In this document: positions 60,501 through 64,000 of the stretch, one piece after another | How the letters are laid out: every line of letters begins with the position of its first letter | Position numbering within the stretch: the first letter of the stretch is position 1 | Source of the DNA: Pseudomonas synxantha | GTDB taxonomy: Bacteria; Pseudomonadota; Gammaproteobacteria; Pseudomonadales; Pseudomonadaceae | DNA: 64,000 nt | Direction: 5' to 3' | NCBI RefSeq assembly: GCF_900105675.1 | Contig: NZ_LT629786.1 | Location: forward strand, 3,596,001 to 3,660,000 | Position numbers and translations under genes: made by a program | Notes under the pieces: generated by a model | Told to the model about the DNA's origin: nothing | The model's database searches: none | The model's input: only the letters and a program-made list of their open reading frames with translations

Positions 60501-62209
60501 AGCGCGACCACGCCGGGCGCCTCGTCCGAAAAACCCTGCCCGATAACAGCGTGGTCGATTACACCTACGACCGCCAAGGCAACCTTCTCAGCGTCGAAGA
60601 CGGCCACTGGGCGCTGGCCTACGAATACGACCAGCAAAACCGCCTCGTCGCCGAGCACCAAGGCTGGGGCACCTTGCGCTACGGCTACGACGCCTGCGGC
60701 CAGCTGAAAAACCTGCGCCTGCCGGACAATAACCGCCTCACTTTCAACCACGACAAAGGCGGCCACCTCGCCACCGTCGAGCTCAACGACGAAGTGCTCA
60801 CATCGCATCTCTTCCGTGCCGGCCGCGAACACCAACGCCAACAAGGCCAGCTCCTCAGCCACTACCACTACGACGACCAGAATCGTCTGCACGCCCACGC
60901 CATCACCCAACAACAAAACCACCGCTACCAGCGCCAGTACGACTACGACAAATCCGGCAACCTCATCCGCCTGCTCGACACGCGCAAAGGCGAACACCGC
61001 TACCACTACGACCCCCTCGCCCGCCTGACCCGCGCCGACCATTCCCAAGACGTCCAGGAACGCTTCGCCCACAACCCGGCGGGCAACCTGCTCATGCAAG
61101 ACCGCCCCGGCCCGGACATCGTCGCGGCGAACCGCCTGGTGATTCAGGGTGACCGTCACTACGACTACGACGCCTTCGGCAACCTCATCCGCGAACGACG
61201 CGGTAAGGGCAAGCAGCTCGTCACTGAATATGGTTACGACTGCCAGCATCGGCTGATCAGCGTGACGAAGCCCAACGGCGAAACCGCCAGTTACCGCTAT
61301 GACCCCTTTGGGCGGCGCATCAGCAAGACCGTGGACGGCAAGACCACCGAGTTTTTCTGGCAAGGCGACAAGCTGATTGCCGAGCATCATGCGGACCGAC
61401 ACCGCAGCTACATCTACGAGCCCGGCAGCTTCCGCCCCCTGGCACTGCTGGAAGGCTTCGGCCCAAAAGCCACAACGCCCTACCACTACCAGCTCGACCA
61501 CCTCGGCACACCGCAGGAACTCACCACGCCCGAAGGCGAAATCGTCTGGTCCGCCCACTATCGAGCCTACGGCCAGATCGCCCGGCTCGACGTAGGCAAG
61601 ATCGACAATCCACTGCGTTTTCAGGGGCAGTACTTCGATCAGGAAAGCGGACTGCACTACAACCGCCATCGCTACTACAATCCGGATATTGGTCGCTACC
61701 TCACACCAGACCCAGTGAAGTTGGCGGGTGGGGTCAACGCTTACCGATACGCGCCAAATCCGACAGGCTGGATAGACCCGTTGGGGTTGAACTCGTGTCC
61801 TGGCGGGGATGGCTGCAAACCAACTCATAGTGTCGATGATTCGACAAAACACGCGAAAGCTAACAATGGCGAGCCAACGCTGCCCGCACCAGCATCAACG
61901 CCAGAGAAAACGGTTCGGGTTAGGCACTACACAAATAGGAAAGGATCGAAAGGAATTGAAAAAGATGGCGTGATATTGGCTCAAGATAACAATAGAGTGT
62001 ATCTCGAGCCTGCGAAAAACAAGGTACTTAGTCCTGTCGACGCCCAAGATAAATACCAAATTGCAAAAGGCAAGGGTCGAGACTACATTGAGATGGATGT
62101 ACCTGAATCAAGATTAGAATGGGTGAAAAACCCTAGGTATAACGTCATGGAGCTAACCGTAAGAGGGAATTTAGAAACAAATAACCCTACATTCACGAGA
62201 AGAAAGTAA
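57515..62209 (+). CDS. rhs: RHS-repeat polymorphic toxin, HYD1-type ADP-ribosyltransferase C-terminus
   Basis: This is a 1564-residue RHS protein. The unusual N-terminal half-domain (1-430) has two hydrophobic stretches (about 260-310) and no PAAR motif. A DUF6531 prePAAR-like block TNGCPVSMVTGEELLTL (about 427) follows, then about 20 YD repeats (YDxxGRL) forming the RHS cocoon. The core ends at WIDPLGLN (Asp1421), the typical autocleavage site. The C-terminal 139 residues are AT-rich and have VRHYTNRKGSKGIEKDGVI (His1471-Tyr) and DYIEMDVPE, matching HYD1-type ART toxins. TTG 57515 has AGGA 7 bases upstream. The taATG overlap links it to the next gene. Confidence 0.88.
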   Translation: MIPVIAGFVLAPMDPKAPDVSRVLADFRTCLNTFDEWAASLLSGSALTVEQVFKVGEDVALVAPASSDKPSRTVAQCKAQGGLTLVHLFESTRFVPIGNTQVELQALARDGSPVGAPLHRTIGPSGILEVNDCTRDQQYQITFYPNVSKDHVKALYASYTSVIAGLEADLRKQWDEHFQLQWADFVKAPAYQRSGMQGMAFATGLGKALYNLWDNITELYDLLANVKSNSEKLLKYLSQAELDALLALGKDTLAKGLLVLSDEPLLFIYVAAVVAWIRMLPPPEMYELLGEITGEVLINLLLIWATRGIGVQLRLGAQVLSGVKSGRVRALLELLAKQVAGPRLDTHVEAAKPVLLSSSATPVKAVPVVPLKAGDTLVSNSVPVVRNKTRQTVLVRQEHVDDAPAVASNPKGDAAAPADKTVTNGCPVSMVTGEELLTLTDGALDGILPFEWARLYRTSAVDVDCGLGFGWSHALAHRLCVSGDSVVWTDHENRSTTLPLPTAARPAITNSLAEAAIYLGSAPDELVLAQASRFYHFRDGVLTAISDAYDNRLRICRDHSGRIERLDNGAGRSLLLRYELDRIVAVDYQVHRAKDRGPYVWETEQNVVSYAYDEDGRLVCATNAVGESERYRYDDQHVIVERQLAGGASFFWAWEGSGKAARCVRHWASFSQMDTRYAWGDDGRVTVHNADGSQEVYVHDERARLVQRIDPDGAQHFKSYDKKGRLTVEQDPLGAVTAYQYDEAGRLVALFPGDDEPTSYEHDSGFVRVVRRGEAVWKYERNDRGDVTRRTDPDGQVTDYSYNKRGQLTGVWYPDHSCHRLVWNERGQLLEEQLPTGGIKRYRYDDLGRQVAREDEHGAQTLYEWDAVGRLLKLTQPGGACRELSYNPYGKIIAERDELGHVTRYEYEGGLHLISRRINADGTQVHYRYDNARLLLTEIENEVGETYQLTYHPNGLLQQETGFDGQRTAYAYDLNGNLQEKTEYGDDGSQLTTRYERDHAGRLVRKTLPDNSVVDYTYDRQGNLLSVEDGHWALAYEYDQQNRLVAEHQGWGTLRYGYDACGQLKNLRLPDNNRLTFNHDKGGHLATVELNDEVLTSHLFRAGREHQRQQGQLLSHYHYDDQNRLHAHAITQQQNHRYQRQYDYDKSGNLIRLLDTRKGEHRYHYDPLARLTRADHSQDVQERFAHNPAGNLLMQDRPGPDIVAANRLVIQGDRHYDYDAFGNLIRERRGKGKQLVTEYGYDCQHRLISVTKPNGETASYRYDPFGRRISKTVDGKTTEFFWQGDKLIAEHHADRHRSYIYEPGSFRPLALLEGFGPKATTPYHYQLDHLGTPQELTTPEGEIVWSAHYRAYGQIARLDVGKIDNPLRFQGQYFDQESGLHYNRHRYYNPDIGRYLTPDPVKLAGGVNAYRYAPNPTGWIDPLGLNSCPGGDGCKPTHSVDDSTKHAKANNGEPTLPAPASTPEKTVRVRHYTNRKGSKGIEKDGVILAQDNNRVYLEPAKNKVLSPVDAQDKYQIAKGKGRDYIEMDVPESRLEWVKNPRYNVMELTVRGNLETNNPTFTRRK

Positions 62210-62841
62210 TGCTAGAGAAAAACAAAGAAATAATACTTACAGGCGAGGAAGCGCTTGAAGCCTTGAAAGAAATTGAATTCATATTGATATCTCTTCACAA
62301 AATGGGCAGCTTTTATGCTGACAAACCTGGCGCAGTGGAAGAATATAGAAGAATAACTACTGACTTCATCGACAACTGCGAGGTCACCAAGCGTCTTGCA
62401 AGGGTTCGCACGATAATTTCTCATCATTTTGACGATTCTATCGGCGACGATGATATGGATGACATGGAAAGACATTTACTAGACTTGAAATTCTGGAAAC
62501 CAGCTTCAACAGAAAAAACTCATTCCAACACAGGAAAATTCTCTTTTTCGGATGGAGTCATCGATCAACTGACCGCTAAACGAGATGAGCTATTAATGGT
62601 CTTTACGGACCAGCAAGAACAAACCTTCTTAATTACCTTCCACAAATTAATTTCCTTTCATAGATTAAGCTCAGCGGGTAGTAAAGTATGCGATATGCAT
62701 GAGGAAAAGACCTCTACTCTTTCGCAGGAGAACGTGTGCATTGACCCAAATGAGGCAATTACAACTTACTGCTTCAAGTCTGGCAATGGTGAGACTGTTC
62801 TTGCAGTCATTGCAAGCGGTTACAGCGTTGAACGCATATGA
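62209..62841 (+). CDS. putative immunity protein of the RHS toxin
   Basis: This 210-residue protein starts at the last base of the RHS stop (TAATG). Its GC content is clearly lower than the RHS core, matching the toxin tip. It is acidic (SIGDDDMDDMERHLLDL, DDSIGDD) and mainly helical in its first 110 residues, with a likely beta-rich C-terminal part (LLMVFTDQQEQTFLITFHKL, ETVLAVIASGYSVERI). It has no signal peptide, TM or known motif. Direct coupling, size and charge fit an immunity protein to the HYD1-type toxin. I do not recognise its family. Confidence 0.75.
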   Translation: MLEKNKEIILTGEEALEALKEIEFILISLHKMGSFYADKPGAVEEYRRITTDFIDNCEVTKRLARVRTIISHHFDDSIGDDDMDDMERHLLDLKFWKPASTEKTHSNTGKFSFSDGVIDQLTAKRDELLMVFTDQQEQTFLITFHKLISFHRLSSAGSKVCDMHEEKTSTLSQENVCIDPNEAITTYCFKSGNGETVLAVIASGYSVERI

Positions 62842-62951
62842 CAAAAGTAGGCACGTTTCAGAAATACTCAGAACGGCACCTCTGGTCTTTGAATCTAACC
62901 CGACAATGACCGAAACTCCCCTGCAGATCTATTGACATAAAATCTTAAAAA

Positions 62952-63377
62952 ATGAAAAACTGGAATGACCTTGATGGCTCTATCTTTTTCAACAAAGTGT
63001 TCAGTCAGCCTATTGAAATCGGAAAAGCCTACATCCACTCGTTAAATATAGAAAATGATCAGAATGATTTTGGTATCGGCTTTGACATACCAGATTTTCC
63101 TGACCGGCTGCCGGAAAAATGGAAAGACAAAGGATACAACACATGCAGAATTGGATTGTCTTGTTCCAACATCACCGACTTAAAAATAACAAACCTTCCT
63201 CTCAGGGAAATTTTCACCATAGAAATAATGAAAGCGAGCGAGCACTTCTTTTTCACAGCAAAATCGAAAAATGCACTTGTTGAATTCAAGGCTAAATGGC
63301 TATCCCTATCTGGACCGTCAGTCTATATAAATTGCCCTGAACCAGGAGATGTCAACTGGTCAGACGATAACCTATAA
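62952..63377 (+). CDS. Imm50-like putative immunity protein
   Basis: This is a 141-residue AT-rich gene. It begins MKNWNDLDGSIFFNKVF, then AYIHSLNIENDQNDFGIGFDIPDFPDRLPEKWKDKGYNTCRIGLS, which resembles the Imm50 family (domain with NDxxxFGI-type strands and a KWxxxGYNT motif) as I recall it. It lies 110 bases after the first immunity candidate with a small non-coding gap, so it may be a second immunity gene, possibly for a different toxin tip previously carried by this RHS locus. The ribosome-binding site is weak. Confidence 0.68.
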   Translation: MKNWNDLDGSIFFNKVFSQPIEIGKAYIHSLNIENDQNDFGIGFDIPDFPDRLPEKWKDKGYNTCRIGLSCSNITDLKITNLPLREIFTIEIMKASEHFFFTAKSKNALVEFKAKWLSLSGPSVYINCPEPGDVNWSDDNL

Positions 63378-63499
63378 AAATGATGAGTTTATTTACGGGA
63401 CCGCAACTATGAGGGCGATAGCAAAGGCTAATTCGCCCCACTATCCAGCCCAGCCTACACTCCTTCCAAGTTGTTTCAACGGACAGAGGATTCACCATC

Positions 63500-63862
63500 A
63501 TGGGCAAACGTTACCCCAATCTCCCCGCCTGGCAATGGCGTCACTACCCACAAAACCATCAACACCCGACCAACCTGGCGTTGCACCTGATTGCCGTGCC
63601 GCTGTTTATCGTCGGCTTTCTGCTGATCGTTTCGGGGGTATTCAGCCTGAGTCTGGCCAGCTTCGCCGTCGGCGTGGTTGGCATCGTGGCGGGCCTGGCG
63701 TTGCAGCGTCATGGTCATAGCCTGGAGGCCCAGGCCAGTGAGCCGTTCAGTGACCGTAAAGACGCGGTGCAACGGCTGGTGGTCGAGCAGTTCGTGACCT
63801 TCCCGCGCTTTGTGTTGAGCGGTGGCTGGTGGCGCGCCTGGCGGCAGCGCCACCGGCACTGA
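63500..63862 (+). CDS. Mpo1/YGL010W-like membrane protein (DUF962)
   Basis: This is a 120-residue protein with the family N-terminus WRHYPQNHQHPTNLALHLIAVPLFI and two hydrophobic helices (about 26-48 and 50-70), then RHGHSLEAQASEPFSDRKDAVQ, all typical of the Mpo1-like family. In yeast Mpo1 is an Fe-dependent 2-hydroxy-fatty-acid dioxygenase and the histidines here are conserved, so a lipid-oxidation role is possible. Similar Pseudomonas genes are sometimes named 'terminase', which is misleading. It has returned to core-like GC content after the toxin cassette. It is convergent with the thioesterase gene (3-base gap). Confidence 0.82.
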   Translation: MGKRYPNLPAWQWRHYPQNHQHPTNLALHLIAVPLFIVGFLLIVSGVFSLSLASFAVGVVGIVAGLALQRHGHSLEAQASEPFSDRKDAVQRLVVEQFVTFPRFVLSGGWWRAWRQRHRH

Positions 63863-63865
63863 GGC

Positions 63866-64000
63866 TCAGGCGAACACCACCACGGTCTGGCGACTGAGGG
63901 CGATCAACTCGCCGGTCGGGCTCCACAGCGCAGCGGCCGCATGGCCGTAGCCGTCGCGGGCATGTTCGATGTTGACGTGGTATTGGCACCAATCGAGGGT
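63866..64000 (-). CDS. thioesterase family protein, C-terminal end only
   Basis: Forty-four residues are visible before the TGA stop, and the 5' part lies outside the window. The sequence DWCQYHVNIEHARDGYGHAA and ALWSPTGELIALSRQTVVVFA is the C-terminal hotdog region of TesB-like acyl-CoA thioesterases, including the S-Q-T catalytic stretch. A longer open frame on the same strand in another phase (63747-63992) is a shadow. The substrate is unknown. Confidence 0.8.
   Translation of the reverse strand, partial: TLDWCQYHVNIEHARDGYGHAAAALWSPTGELIALSRQTVVVFA

Noticed and set aside
60053..61852. 599-residue open frame on the minus strand across the RHS repeats
   Set aside because: It lies exactly antisense to the RHS repeats, is extremely rich in Val/Ala/Glu from reversed YD-repeat codons, and has no domain. 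It is a shadow of the repeated, codon-biased gene.
62841..62952. remnant of a second RHS tip between the two immunity candidates
   Set aside because: I looked for a DPxGL-like or HxxY-like trace in the three plus frames and found only short, stop-interrupted peptides.

Overview
The window reads as chromosomal DNA of a fluorescent Pseudomonas (P. fluorescens group). It is GC-rich with strong G/C third-position bias, and it carries the Pseudomonas lipoprotein OprI, a SagS-type hybrid kinase and the EarP/Arg32-type EF-P pair. Its REP/REPIN repeats (GTAGGAGCGAGC and GTGGGAGGGG types) are of the kind seen in P. fluorescens genomes. As far as I recall the P. aeruginosa PAO1 map, blocks here follow PA3040-PA3045, PA2824-PA2852, PA1749-PA1754 and PA2853-PA2867. 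Most of the window is therefore conserved core genome in a rearranged order; this comes from memory and was not computed.

Layout. 1-2.4 kb: an SOS-controlled unknown gene (partial), a glutaredoxin-like protein and a CPA2 K+/H+ antiporter. 2.4-6.5 kb: an ammonium transporter, a three-gene envelope operon (DUF883/YqjD-like, YqjE-like, unknown) and a dGTPase-like hydrolase. 6.7-11.6 kb: a Roc/Evg-like two-component locus (lone receiver, LuxR-type regulator, 1215-aa hybrid kinase with two periplasmic binding domains). 11.7-19.8 kb: free-Met-sulfoxide reductase, DUF815 ATPase, SagS-like kinase, glutathione peroxidase, MsrB, AlaA, HtpX and Tpm. 19.9-26.5 kb: extradiol dioxygenase, DEAD-box helicase, crotonase-fold protein, spermidine-synthase-like methyltransferase fold and class II DAHP synthase. 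26.5-33.7 kb: YcaQ, DUF1127, two LysR regulators, a TauE/SafE exporter, ohrR-ohr, and earP-efp. 33.9-40.6 kb: small unknowns, a Gre-like protein, CysB, Usp, 5'-nucleotidase, ketopantoate-reductase-like protein, thioredoxin-like and PilZ-like proteins, class I DAHP synthase and a GNAT. 41.2-47.3 kb: oprI, L,D-transpeptidase, tesA with the YbbA/YbbP-like ABC pair, and greB.

The accessory part starts at about 47.4 kb. A 361-aa coiled-coil protein that I do not recognise is transcribed divergently from a three-gene ABC operon of Gld (GldA/F/G) architecture. The region between them is AT-rich and carries direct and inverted repeats. Then follow DoxX, an MltF-like transglycosylase, a TatD nuclease and a chemoreceptor. 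Next is a 1564-aa RHS protein whose AT-rich C-terminus looks like a HYD1-type ADP-ribosyltransferase toxin, followed by two AT-rich putative immunity genes. The window closes with an Mpo1-like membrane protein and the 3' end of a thioesterase gene.

Shared themes are sulfur and peroxide defence (two methionine-sulfoxide reductases of different classes, Gpx, Ohr/OhrR, CysB), envelope maintenance (OprI, L,D-transpeptidase, MltF-like, HtpX) and two unrelated entry enzymes to the shikimate pathway. The most promising little-described elements are the Gld-like operon with its coiled-coil neighbour and the RHS toxin/immunity cassette.
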